A stretch of 5,015 nt of DNA from an uncultured Rhodospirillaceae bacterium (lineage in GTDB: Bacteria > Pseudomonadota > Alphaproteobacteria > Thalassobaculales > Thalassobaculaceae), in contig CALAHL010000559.1 in assembly GCA_937891725.1 (NCBI GenBank), positions 1 to 5,015 of the forward strand. Reading direction: 5' to 3'. Made by a program: the position numbers and the translations under genes. A model generated the notes under the pieces. That model saw only the letters and a program-made list of their open reading frames with translations, had not been told where the DNA came from and made no database searches. Every line of letters begins with the position of its first letter. Position 1 is the first letter of the stretch. Shown here piece by piece: positions 1 through 5,015 of the stretch.

Positions 1-2
1 CC

Positions 3-152
3 ATGGACAAGAGTGTTCGGACCGACGTTCCTTTCGAAAAGGTTGGCTTTGTTTGTCAGGCATTTGCCGATGACAAGGCCGAGAAAATTGAATGCATCAA
101 ACATGATGACGATAAATACACGATCGTCGCTTGGTTCAGACAAGGTAGTTAA
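3..152 (+). CDS. Hypothetical protein, probable C-terminal fragment
   Basis: This frame is open from the left window edge and stops at TAA 150-152. Read from the ATG at position 3 it gives 49 residues beginning MDKSVRTDVPFEK and ending YTIVAWFRQGS. The frame is open at the edge and no ribosome binding site is visible because the window starts there. It is therefore either the tail of a longer protein or a very small gene, and the tail is more likely. The residues are mixed charged and hydrophobic with two cysteines (residues 18 and 31) and an acidic stretch around DDDK. No membrane segment or known motif is visible. About half of the third codon positions are G or C (23 of 48 by my count), clearly less than in metY next door, which may mean a recently acquired or weakly expressed gene. 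I do not recognise the family. Confidence 0.4.
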   Translation: MDKSVRTDVPFEKVGFVCQAFADDKAEKIECIKHDDDKYTIVAWFRQGS

Positions 153-169
153 ACATCGTCCGCCGGGCC

Positions 170-198
170 TTGACACCTAATGGTGCTGGGCTTAACCA
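170..198 (+). promoter_or_regulatory. Putative sigma-70 promoter for the metY leader
   Basis: A perfect TTGACA -35 box lies at 170-175. Seventeen bases later is a weak -10 candidate, TAACCA at 193-198; TTAACC at 192-197 with a 16-base spacer is the alternative. Transcription from here would begin near 204-206, exactly where the SAM-II aptamer starts, and this positional agreement is the main support. The -10 box is poor, so the call rests on the -35 box and the spacing. Confidence 0.5.
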
Positions 199-205
199 TT
201 TTCTA

Positions 206-261
206 TCGCGCCGATTTGAGCCTCCAGCTTGCGGGCGCGTTACAAATGCAGCTAAAGCGGC
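206..261 (+). promoter_or_regulatory. SAM-II riboswitch (S-adenosylmethionine aptamer)
   Basis: The segment matches the SAM-II (metA/metX motif) aptamer. Helix P1 is CGCGCC 207-212 pairing with GGCGCG 234-239. The loop opens with the conserved GATTTGA-type segment (213-219). The 3' strand carries the conserved TACAAATGCAGCTAAAG core (241-257). The pseudoknot helix forms between TTGCG 229-233 and TGCAG 247-251, the same register as in the well-studied marine metX RNA. GCC 220-222 can extend it by pairing with GGC 259-261. SAM-II aptamers occur mainly in Alphaproteobacteria upstream of metA, metX and metZ/metY genes and switch expression off when SAM is abundant. The gene directly downstream is a methionine-biosynthesis enzyme, as expected. 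The identification is from memory of the consensus, not from a covariance-model search. Confidence 0.9.
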
Positions 262-282
262 GGCGGTTCGGAACCCGCTGCC
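259..282 (+). promoter_or_regulatory. Putative antiterminator hairpin of the SAM-II switch
   Basis: GGCGGCGG 259-266 can pair with CCGCTGCC 275-282, giving eight consecutive pairs including one G-U at 262/279. The 3' arm covers almost all of the 5' arm of the downstream terminator (274-280), so the two hairpins exclude each other. The 5' arm begins inside the last bases of the aptamer (259-261), which could be drawn into the pseudoknot when SAM is bound. This gives a simple route from ligand binding to loss of the antiterminator. The pairing is read directly; the switching role is inferred. Confidence 0.55.
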
Positions 283-299
283 AATCGTCAGCGGGTTTT
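274..299 (+). terminator. Intrinsic attenuator terminator upstream of metY
   Basis: CCCGCTG 274-280 pairs perfectly with CAGCGGG 289-295 around an eight-base loop, followed at once by TTTT 296-299 and then a further T-rich stretch. This is a textbook Rho-independent terminator. It lies 13 bases after the aptamer and 114 bases before the metY start codon, so it can only act as an attenuator in the leader. Control by occluding the ribosome binding site looks unlikely because that site (403-408) is about 140 bases beyond the aptamer. Confidence 0.8.
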
Positions 300-413
300 G
301 TGTTTCTGACACGACCCTCCGACGATCCGGGTTCCGTCACTCCGTTGCCCAGGCTGTGTTTGGCCCTGAAACCAGGCCGAACCCTTTCGGCTGTCTGCTA
401 AACGGAGATTGAG

Positions 414-1745
414 ATGACCACCAGTTCCAAGAACCCGGAAACCCTGGCACTGCATGCCGGTTACCGTGCCGATCCCGCGACAGGTGCTGTCGCCGTGCCG
501 ATCTACCAGACCACCAGCTACCAGTTCCGCGACACCGAGCATGCCTCCAACCTGTTCGCGCTGAAGGAGCTCGGCAACATCTACACCCGCATCATGAATC
601 CGACCTGCGACGTGCTGGAGCAGCGCATCGCGGCGATCGAGGGCGGTGCGGCGGCGCTCGCGGTGGCGTCGGGGCAGGCGGCCAGCGCCTACGCGGTTCA
701 GAACCTGGCCAAGACCGGCGACAACATCGTCACCTCGACCGATCTGTACGGCGGAACGTGGAACCTGTTCGCCAACACCTTCAAGGACATGGGCATCGAG
801 GTCCGGTTCGTGGACCCGAGCGATCCGGAGAACTTCCGGCGCGCGGTCGATGCCCGCACCCGGGTGTTCTACGCCGAGACCCTGCCGAACCCGAAACTTC
901 AGGTGTTCCCGATCGCCGAAGTCGCGGCCATCGGCCGGGAGTTGGGGATCCCCTTGATCGTCGACAACACGGCGGCCCCGATCCTGTGCCGTCCGCTCGA
1001 TCATGGTGCGGCGATCGTCGTGTATTCGACCACAAAGTATATCGGCGGCCACGGCACCTCGATCGGCGGTCTGATCGTCGACGGCGGCAACTTCCCCTGG
1101 GAGCAGTTCCCGGACCGCCAGCCGGCGCTGAACACTCCTGACCCGAGCTATCACGGAGCTGTCTGGGTTGATGCGGTCAAGCCGATCGGCCCGGTCGCCT
1201 ATATCATCAAGGCCCGCACCACCCTTCTGCGGGATCTTGGCGCCGCCCTCAGCCCGTTCAATGCGTTCCAGATCCTTCAGGGGCTGGAAACCTTGCCGCT
1301 GCGCATCCGGACCCATTCGGAGAACGCGGCAAAAGTGGCCGACTTTCTCAAGACCCGCCCGGAAATCGCCAAGGTCATCTATCCCGGTCAGCAGTCCGGC
1401 GATGCCCGCAAGCGCGCCGACACCTATCTGGCCCGCGGCTATGGAGGCCTGGTTGGGTTCGAACTCAAGGGCGAAGGCGAGGCGGCGCAGATCGCGGGGC
1501 GGAAATTCATCGACCGGCTGAAGCTGTTCTATCACGTGGCCAATATCGGCGACGCCCGGTCGCTGGCGATCCACCCCGGCAGCACCACCCACAGCCAGCT
1601 CTCCCCCGAGGATCAGCTGTCGACCGGTGTGTCCGACGGGTATGTGCGCCTGTCGGTCGGCATCGAGCATATCGACGACATCATCGGCGATCTCACCCAG
1701 GCCCTGGACGGTCTGGGCGAGGCCGTGGCGGCCGCAGCCGAATAA
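414..1745 (+). CDS. metY: O-acetylhomoserine sulfhydrylase (aminocarboxypropyltransferase)
   Basis: This 443-residue cytosolic PLP enzyme of the Cys/Met metabolism (gamma family) is predicted to convert O-acetylhomoserine and sulfide to homocysteine, the direct-sulfhydrylation route to methionine. Visible family features are Y57-T-R59 (cofactor phosphate contact from the partner subunit), N62-P63-T64, S86-G87-Q88, Y112 stacking on PLP, D184 binding the pyridine nitrogen, and the Schiff-base lysine K208 in YSTTKYIGGHG. The substrate-carboxylate arginine is probably R412 in YVRLSVGIEH. The segment around residues 226-255 (GGNFPWEQFPD then PDPSYHG) is typical of O-acetylhomoserine sulfhydrylases and argues against the shorter MetB or MetZ enzymes. 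Length is usual for MetY. The ATG has a GGAGA ribosome binding site (404-408) five bases upstream. The gene appears monocistronic, with a SAM-II riboswitch in front and a strong hairpin 21 bases after the stop. Acetyl versus succinyl substrate preference is inferred from family resemblance. Confidence 0.95.
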   Translation: MTTSSKNPETLALHAGYRADPATGAVAVPIYQTTSYQFRDTEHASNLFALKELGNIYTRIMNPTCDVLEQRIAAIEGGAAALAVASGQAASAYAVQNLAKTGDNIVTSTDLYGGTWNLFANTFKDMGIEVRFVDPSDPENFRRAVDARTRVFYAETLPNPKLQVFPIAEVAAIGRELGIPLIVDNTAAPILCRPLDHGAAIVVYSTTKYIGGHGTSIGGLIVDGGNFPWEQFPDRQPALNTPDPSYHGAVWVDAVKPIGPVAYIIKARTTLLRDLGAALSPFNAFQILQGLETLPLRIRTHSENAAKVADFLKTRPEIAKVIYPGQQSGDARKRADTYLARGYGGLVGFELKGEGEAAQIAGRKFIDRLKLFYHVANIGDARSLAIHPGSTTHSQLSPEDQLSTGVSDGYVRLSVGIEHIDDIIGDLTQALDGLGEAVAAAAE

Positions 1746-1766
1746 GTCTTCGCGGCTTCATGTCTC

Positions 1767-1804
1767 AACGCTCCGGGCGGAAACGTCCGGGGCGTTCTGC
1801 GTTT
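1767..1804 (+). terminator. Strong terminator hairpin after metY
   Basis: Bases 1767-1779 pair with 1784-1796 to form an uninterrupted 13-pair stem with two G-U wobbles, capped by a GAAA tetraloop (1780-1783). The hairpin begins 21 bases after the metY stop. It is followed by a short T-rich tail (TTCTGCGTTT) rather than a clean U-run, so efficiency is uncertain. It should separate metY transcription from the cupin gene downstream. Confidence 0.75.
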
Positions 1805-1932
1805 CCGGTCGGAGCCGCGCGACACCCGTTCGCTGTTCTGCTTTGACGGGTCGGATTTGAGTGTGGGAGGCTATCCGCATCCGGCTGGGCGATCGTCCCG
1901 GACACAGGCAGACACATAATAGGGAGGTTATC

Positions 1933-2349
1933 ATGAGTGCAGACGCTTGGACGTTCGTTCACAACACCGCGGAGGACGCGGTCTGGACCGAGGGGCTGCG
2001 CAAGATCTTCGAATACCGGGATCTCGGCGTGAAAGACGGGTCGAAAGGCGATTACATCGCCCATGTGATCCGCGCCAACGGGTTGAAGGCCACCGACGAG
2101 GTGCAGCACTGGCACTATCACGACTGCGACTTCCAGCTGGTTTACGTGCTGAACGGCTGGGCCACGTTCGAGTATGACGGCCAGGGCGTGAAGACCATCA
2201 AGAAGGGTGATTGCATCCTGCAGAAGCCGAAGATCAAGCACCGCGAAGTCGACTGCAGCCGGGATTTCGAAGTGCTCGAGATCGTCGCACCGGCCAACTT
2301 CGAAACCGTCATCGTCGACGGCCCGGATCAGGCGGTCGCGGCAGAATAG
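1933..2349 (+). CDS. Small single-domain cupin protein
   Basis: This 138-residue soluble protein has one cupin beta-barrel domain. Cupin motif 1 is visible as H59-W-H61-Y-H63 followed by Q68 and G75, and motif 2 as G92-D93 then P99-K-I-K-H103. Together they supply three or four histidines that probably bind a divalent metal. The glutamate normally found in motif 1 appears to be replaced by Q68. The substrate cannot be deduced: cupins of this size include dioxygenases, isomerases, sugar- or auxin-binding proteins and non-enzymatic sensors. The start at 1933 is chosen because GGGAGG (1922-1927) lies five bases upstream. The frame is open back to a GTG at 1861, but that extension is not protein-like and would place the ribosome site inside the gene. 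The gene lies 187 bases after metY, beyond a terminator, so it is probably transcribed separately; I could not find a convincing promoter. It converges on the CinA-like gene with only 21 bases between stops. Confidence 0.85.
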   Translation: MSADAWTFVHNTAEDAVWTEGLRKIFEYRDLGVKDGSKGDYIAHVIRANGLKATDEVQHWHYHDCDFQLVYVLNGWATFEYDGQGVKTIKKGDCILQKPKIKHREVDCSRDFEVLEIVAPANFETVIVDGPDQAVAAE

Positions 2350-2370
2350 CAGACGGAGAGGCGACGCGGT

Positions 2371-2856
2371 TCAGGCGGACCGCAGCGCGTCCTCGAATTC
2401 GGCGAGCGTGCGCTCGGTGAACCGCCACATATTGGCCTCCCGGTCGTCGGATCCGGTCTCCAGCGTGATGACGCGCTCGACCGGGCCGACGATCGCGATG
2501 CAGGTATGGCCGGCCCGATCGCCGTAGCGGTTGCCGGTCGGACCTGATGCGCCGGTCTCGGCCACGCCCCATGTGGCCCCCAGTTTGTCTCGGATCGCCA
2601 GGGCGCCAAGCCGGGCATAGGCCTCGGACGCGGAACGGACGCCCGGGTGGTCGTCGATGTTGATGCCCAACAGAACCTCGCGCGCCACCGCCGTGTAGAT
2701 CACCCCGCCGCCCAGGAAATAGGCCGAGGCCCCCGGCACCGAAAGCAGGGCGGCGGAGACCAGACCGGCGGATGAGGATTCCGAGACCGCGACCGTCTCG
2801 CCTCTCGCTCTCAGAAGTTGGCCGGCGGCGGCTCCGAGCGATGTCAGGTTCTGCAT
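2371..2856 (-). CDS. CinA C-terminal domain family protein (PncC-like)
   Basis: This 161-residue stand-alone protein matches the CinA C-terminal domain, the family of PncC nicotinamide-nucleotide amidohydrolases, which recycle NMN to nicotinate mononucleotide. It lacks the N-terminal molybdopterin-binding-like domain of full CinA. Matching landmarks are S25-E26-S27 at the usual ESCTGG site, the V40-PGASAYFLGGGVIY-54 block, REVLLGI (59-65), and TGASGPTG (101-108). Departures from the consensus as I remember it are ESSSAG in place of ESCTGG and R59 where lysine is usual. Deamidase activity is therefore uncertain, and a related but distinct activity is possible. The start at 2856 (MQNLTSLGAAAG) fits the family N-terminus and has a GGAG (2867-2870) ten bases upstream. 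The frame stays open to 2952, but that 32-residue extension is arginine/proline-rich and lies across an inverted repeat. It is co-oriented with the chemoreceptor upstream, with a hairpin and a possible promoter between them. Confidence 0.85.
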   Translation of the reverse strand: MQNLTSLGAAAGQLLRARGETVAVSESSSAGLVSAALLSVPGASAYFLGGGVIYTAVAREVLLGINIDDHPGVRSASEAYARLGALAIRDKLGATWGVAETGASGPTGNRYGDRAGHTCIAIVGPVERVITLETGSDDREANMWRFTERTLAEFEDALRSA

Positions 2857-2890
2857 GTCCGGAACACTCCAGGTCGGTTGAGGACGCCTG

Positions 2891-2919
2891 ACTCTCCGCG
2901 TGAGGCGCGGGCGGGTCAA
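2891..2919 (-). promoter_or_regulatory. Possible promoter for the CinA-like gene
   Basis: Read on the minus strand, TTGACC (plus positions 2914-2919) is followed after 17 bases by GAGAGT (2891-2896). Transcription would start near 2884, giving a leader of under 30 bases that includes the GGAG ribosome site. The -35 box matches five of six bases; the -10 box matches only three of six. The position between the upstream hairpin and the gene is sensible, but support is weak. Confidence 0.3.
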
Positions 2920-2944
2920 CCCGTCTCTGGAGCAGGGCTTCACC

Positions 2945-2981
2945 GCCAACACGCGGTCATCACGGACGACCGCGTGTTGGC
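2945..2981 (-). terminator. Perfect 14-bp inverted repeat after the chemoreceptor gene, probable terminator
   Basis: GCCAACACGCGGTC (2945-2958) is repeated in perfect inverted orientation at 2968-2981 with a nine-base loop. It lies 10 bases beyond the chemoreceptor stop codon in the direction of minus-strand transcription. Neither side has a T-run, so it is not a canonical intrinsic terminator. It could still terminate transcription, protect a 3' end, or be a protein-binding palindrome. Position favours a transcript-end role. Confidence 0.6.
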
Positions 2982-2991
2982 CGATCCGGCA

Positions 2992-4449
2992 CTAGGCCGA
3001 TCGGATCTTGCCGAGGAACCCGTTCACCTGTTGCCGCAAGGTGTCGGCATGGCGGGTCAGCTCACCGCTGGCGCGGTGCACATTGTCCGCGGATGAGCCG
3101 CTCTCGCGGCTGTCCCGAGCCACTTCACTGATCGCGGTCGCGGCCTGTTCGCTGGATTGGGCAAGGCCCCGGATCTGGTCGGCGAGCGACCGGGTCACCG
3201 CCGTCTGTTCCTCGATCGCACCGGCAATCATGGCCGAAACCTCGTCGATTTCGGTCACCGACTCGCCGATCGCCCGGATCGCATCGACGGCTCCGCGTGT
3301 CTCGCGCCGCACCGCCTCGATCTCACCGGATATCCGGCTGGTGGCCTGCCCGGTCTGATTGGCGAGCGATTTCACCTCGTTCGCCACCACCGCGAAGCCC
3401 TTACCCGCATCGCCGGCCCGCGCGGCCTCGATGGTCGCGTTCAGGGCCAGCAAGTTGGTCTGTTCGGCGATGCCCTGGATCAGGGTGATCACATCGCCGA
3501 TCCGCTCGGCCGAGTCCGACAATCCGGCGACGGTGCTGTCGGTCGAGCGCACCCGCTCAACCGCGCTGCGGGTGATCTCGCTCGCGCGGTCCACATGGCG
3601 GGCGATCTCGTCGATGGCCGAGCTCATCTGACCGACCGAGCTTTCGGCCTCCTTGGCCTCCCGGTTGGAACCTTCCGCCTCGCTGGCAACCCGCTCGGAC
3701 AGAGCGCCGACCCGTTGGGTGGATTCGGACAGGGCGCGGGCGGTGGTGTCCAGTTCCTCGGCGGCGGCCGAGACGGTGCTGGCGATGCTGCCGACCGAGC
3801 TTTCAAGCTGGGTCGCCAGGTCGAGCATCACCTGATGACGGGCTTCCTGCGCTTTCGCCTCGTCCGCTTCCTTTTCGGCGGCAAGACGCGCGCGCTCGGC
3901 ATTGGCGGCTTCGACCTGCGAGATTGCGTCCTCGGCCTTCTGAAAGGCGCTCGCGACCACGCTGGTCAGCCACAACAGGACGGCGGCCTCGAACACGACG
4001 ATGACCGCATGCAGGATCACCCGGATCAGATTGGCGCCATCCGGAAAGACCGCCGAGGGCAGGAGGAAGTTCAGCGTCAGATGATGCACTGCGACCACAC
4101 CGGCGGCGACCAGGACGGTGCGCCAGCAGCAAAATGCGGCGACCATCGCGAGGCCGGCGAAATAATACATGTGAACATCGATCTGCCAGGCTTCACCCGA
4201 CATCGCGAACAGGATGATCGACACCATGCCCATCAGGCCGGCTGCCAGGGTGTATCGGGTTGCCGGCGCCTGGCGCATCTGGATGGCCATCCCGCCGACC
4301 ACGGCCGCGATCACCACGGCGCCCAGGGTCGGTGCCAGCCAGGGTTTGTCGAGCAGCCACGCGACCATGGCGATCACCGGCACATGCAGAGCAAGGTAGA
4401 CGGCCAGGATTTCCGTGGCACGGGACCGGATGCGAAGTAGGCTTTCCAT
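2992..4449 (-). CDS. Methyl-accepting chemotaxis protein with a six-helix membrane sensor and no HAMP
   Basis: This 485-residue inner-membrane chemoreceptor should couple to CheA/CheW. The N-terminal third has about six hydrophobic segments (near residues 13-33, 38-58, 66-84, 94-109, 111-130 and 141-165) with very short connectors, so sensing must occur in or at the membrane. Histidines H93, H122, H123 and H147 lie in or beside these helices. A charged Ala/Glu/Lys-rich helix (about 170-205) leads directly into the signalling coiled coil, with no recognisable HAMP domain. The signalling tip is clear at residues 329-346 (EQTNLLALNATIEAARAG), followed by GKGFAVVANEVKSLA. No CheR-binding pentapeptide ends the protein (GFLGKIRSA). 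I prefer the ATG at 4449 because AAGGAA precedes it by nine bases. The ATG at 4479 and GTG at 4488 are in frame but lack a good ribosome site. The ligand is unknown, and no other chemotaxis gene is present in the window. Confidence 0.92.
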   Translation of the reverse strand: MESLLRIRSRATEILAVYLALHVPVIAMVAWLLDKPWLAPTLGAVVIAAVVGGMAIQMRQAPATRYTLAAGLMGMVSIILFAMSGEAWQIDVHMYYFAGLAMVAAFCCWRTVLVAAGVVAVHHLTLNFLLPSAVFPDGANLIRVILHAVIVVFEAAVLLWLTSVVASAFQKAEDAISQVEAANAERARLAAEKEADEAKAQEARHQVMLDLATQLESSVGSIASTVSAAAEELDTTARALSESTQRVGALSERVASEAEGSNREAKEAESSVGQMSSAIDEIARHVDRASEITRSAVERVRSTDSTVAGLSDSAERIGDVITLIQGIAEQTNLLALNATIEAARAGDAGKGFAVVANEVKSLANQTGQATSRISGEIEAVRRETRGAVDAIRAIGESVTEIDEVSAMIAGAIEEQTAVTRSLADQIRGLAQSSEQAATAISEVARDSRESGSSADNVHRASGELTRHADTLRQQVNGFLGKIRSA

Positions 4450-4540
4450 CGTCTTAGTTTCCTTGGTCTGGGCCGACATTCGCGCCACATGGGCCAGGTC
4501 GATCTAGGCTGTCAGAGCCGACGCCCAGTGTGTCTTAGGG

Positions 4541-4891
4541 TTAGGTTTTGCGGAGGCTGAGGCATCCGGCCATGGACAGTGGGTCGAGCAGCAGAAGCGC
4601 TCCGGCTCCGGAGAGCAGGTCATCGGTGTCGCTGTTCGGGCTGGACACCACCAGAACCGAACCGGTCCCGCCTGCCCGGACGATCGGAAGTCCGGTCGAG
4701 GCGGCGGCCGCGAGAACATCCACATCGCCCCACCACGGCGGAAACACCGCGGCGATCATGCGATCGCCCGTTCCGAACGTTGGAGAGCTGGATGCCGGCA
4801 TCGCCGCGCTCAGGGCAGCGATCAGGCCCAGACCGCAGATCAAGCCCGCAGGAAGCAGGGCCCGGAGACCGCCTGTAGAATTTTGCTGCAT
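4541..4891 (-). CDS. Small membrane-anchored protein of unknown function with an FPPWW motif
   Basis: This 116-residue protein starts with a short polar segment containing R10, followed by one hydrophobic helix (about residues 11-31), then a proline/serine-rich linker. The helix could be a signal anchor, or a signal peptide cleaved after the AxA-like region; in either case the rest would lie in the periplasm. The remainder is a compact alternating domain: M45-IAAVFPPWWGDVD-58, AAAASTGLPIVRAG (61-74), VLVVSS (79-84) and a C-terminal GAGALLLLDPLSMAGC (95-110). That pattern reads like a small alpha/beta fold and resembles uncharacterised proteins I have seen in alphaproteobacteria. No enzymatic motif is visible. 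Codon use is GC-biased like that of the neighbours, supporting a real gene. No strong ribosome site precedes the ATG at 4891. It lies about 90 bases upstream of the chemoreceptor on the same strand with no terminator visible between, so co-transcription is plausible. Confidence 0.7.
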   Translation of the reverse strand: MQQNSTGGLRALLPAGLICGLGLIAALSAAMPASSSPTFGTGDRMIAAVFPPWWGDVDVLAAAASTGLPIVRAGGTGSVLVVSSPNSDTDDLLSGAGALLLLDPLSMAGCLSLRKT

Positions 4892-4939
4892 AGAAGGCCG
4901 TCCGCTTACTGAAGGTCGACCTGAGTTTGAGCAGATTTG

Positions 4940-5003
4940 TATGAAGTCCAGGTTAAGATGTTAAATTTACGCAATGTAAGCGTATCGTGTTGAGACATTG
5001 ACG
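4940..5003. promoter_or_regulatory. AT-richer intergenic segment with overlapping inverted repeats, likely promoter/operator region
   Basis: The 124 bases after the small membrane gene are AT-richer than the rest of the window. They contain two overlapping inverted repeats: TTAC-GCAAT-GTAA (4967-4979) and TACGC-(7)-GCGTA (4968-4984). Such overlapping palindromes upstream of minus-strand genes suggest a transcription-factor site near a promoter. A TTGACG at 4998-5003 points in the plus direction and could serve a divergent gene beyond the window. I could not fix a confident -35/-10 pair on the minus strand. Confidence 0.3.
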
Positions 5004-5015
5004 GCACCCCAGGTT

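Noticed and set aside
170..412. Two short overlapping plus-strand frames across the metY leader
   Set aside because: They lie over the riboswitch and terminator, have no ribosome binding site and no protein-like pattern. The RNA structures explain this stretch better.
288..1670. A long open frame on the minus strand opposite metY
   Set aside because: It runs antisense to a clear PLP enzyme and its translation is rich in Arg, Gly and Asp with no recognisable domain. Such frames are expected opposite GC-rich genes.
1843..1876. TTGACG as a -35 box for the cupin gene
   Set aside because: No acceptable -10 box lies 16-18 bases downstream. The nearest candidate, CTATCC, is 22 bases away.
1915..1920. 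CATAAT as a -10 box for the cupin gene
   Set aside because: It has no matching -35 box, and transcription would begin within or beyond the ribosome binding site.
1861..1932. An upstream GTG start extending the cupin by 24 residues
   Set aside because: The GGGAGG site at 1922-1927 is ideally spaced for the ATG at 1933, and the added residues do not look like a cupin N-terminus.
2857..2952. A longer start for the CinA-like protein
   Set aside because: The 32 extra residues are Arg/Pro-rich, run into the inverted repeat at 2945-2981, and do not fit the family N-terminus.
2979..3003. Direct repeat GGCCGATC at 2979-2986 and 2996-3003
   Set aside because: Only two copies of eight bases in GC-rich DNA, one partly inside the inverted repeat and one within the end of the chemoreceptor gene; no sign of an attachment site or mobile element.
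3157..4440. A long open frame on the plus strand opposite the chemoreceptor
   Set aside because: The opposite strand encodes an unmistakable chemoreceptor signalling domain. The plus-strand translation is low-complexity Gly/Asp/His/Arg without motifs.
4535..4545. Telomere-like TTAGGGTTAGG
   Set aside because: It is less than two repeat units, in a bacterial intergenic and gene-end context, so it is a chance match.

Overview
The window looks like chromosomal DNA of a GC-rich alphaproteobacterium. The evidence is strongly G/C-biased third codon positions, a SAM-II riboswitch in front of a methionine gene (typical of that class), and protein sequences of alphaproteobacterial flavour, such as the chemoreceptor ending and the divergent CinA-like protein. 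The exact genus cannot be read from the sequence. A Rhodospirillales-like organism is a guess.

Layout. Bases 1-152 hold the end of an unrecognised frame of lower GC. Bases 153-413 are a 261-bp leader with a promoter-like TTGACA box, a SAM-II aptamer, a competing antiterminator/terminator pair and a ribosome binding site. They control metY (414-1745, +), an O-acetylhomoserine sulfhydrylase, which ends at a strong GAAA-loop hairpin. A small cupin gene (1933-2349, +) follows and faces a CinA C-terminal-family gene (2371-2856, -). Upstream of that, on the same minus strand, lie a membrane chemoreceptor (2992-4449, -) and a small membrane-anchored protein of unknown function (4541-4891, -). An AT-richer intergenic segment with overlapping inverted repeats (4892-5015) probably carries the promoter for the minus-strand genes.

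How it works together. The best-supported circuit is feedback control of methionine synthesis. High S-adenosylmethionine should fold the aptamer, release the terminator arm and stop transcription before metY. Low SAM should favour the antiterminator hairpin and read-through. The other genes look like ordinary, functionally unrelated chromosomal neighbours: a putative metal-binding cupin, a CinA/PncC-like protein with an altered active-site motif, and a HAMP-less chemoreceptor with a histidine-bearing membrane sensor. I found no CRISPR array, tRNA, rRNA, insertion sequence, phage gene or defence system. The window does not appear to hold an undescribed multi-gene system. The items most worth a second look are the riboswitch attenuator, the membrane sensor, the CinA motif changes and the small FPPWW protein.
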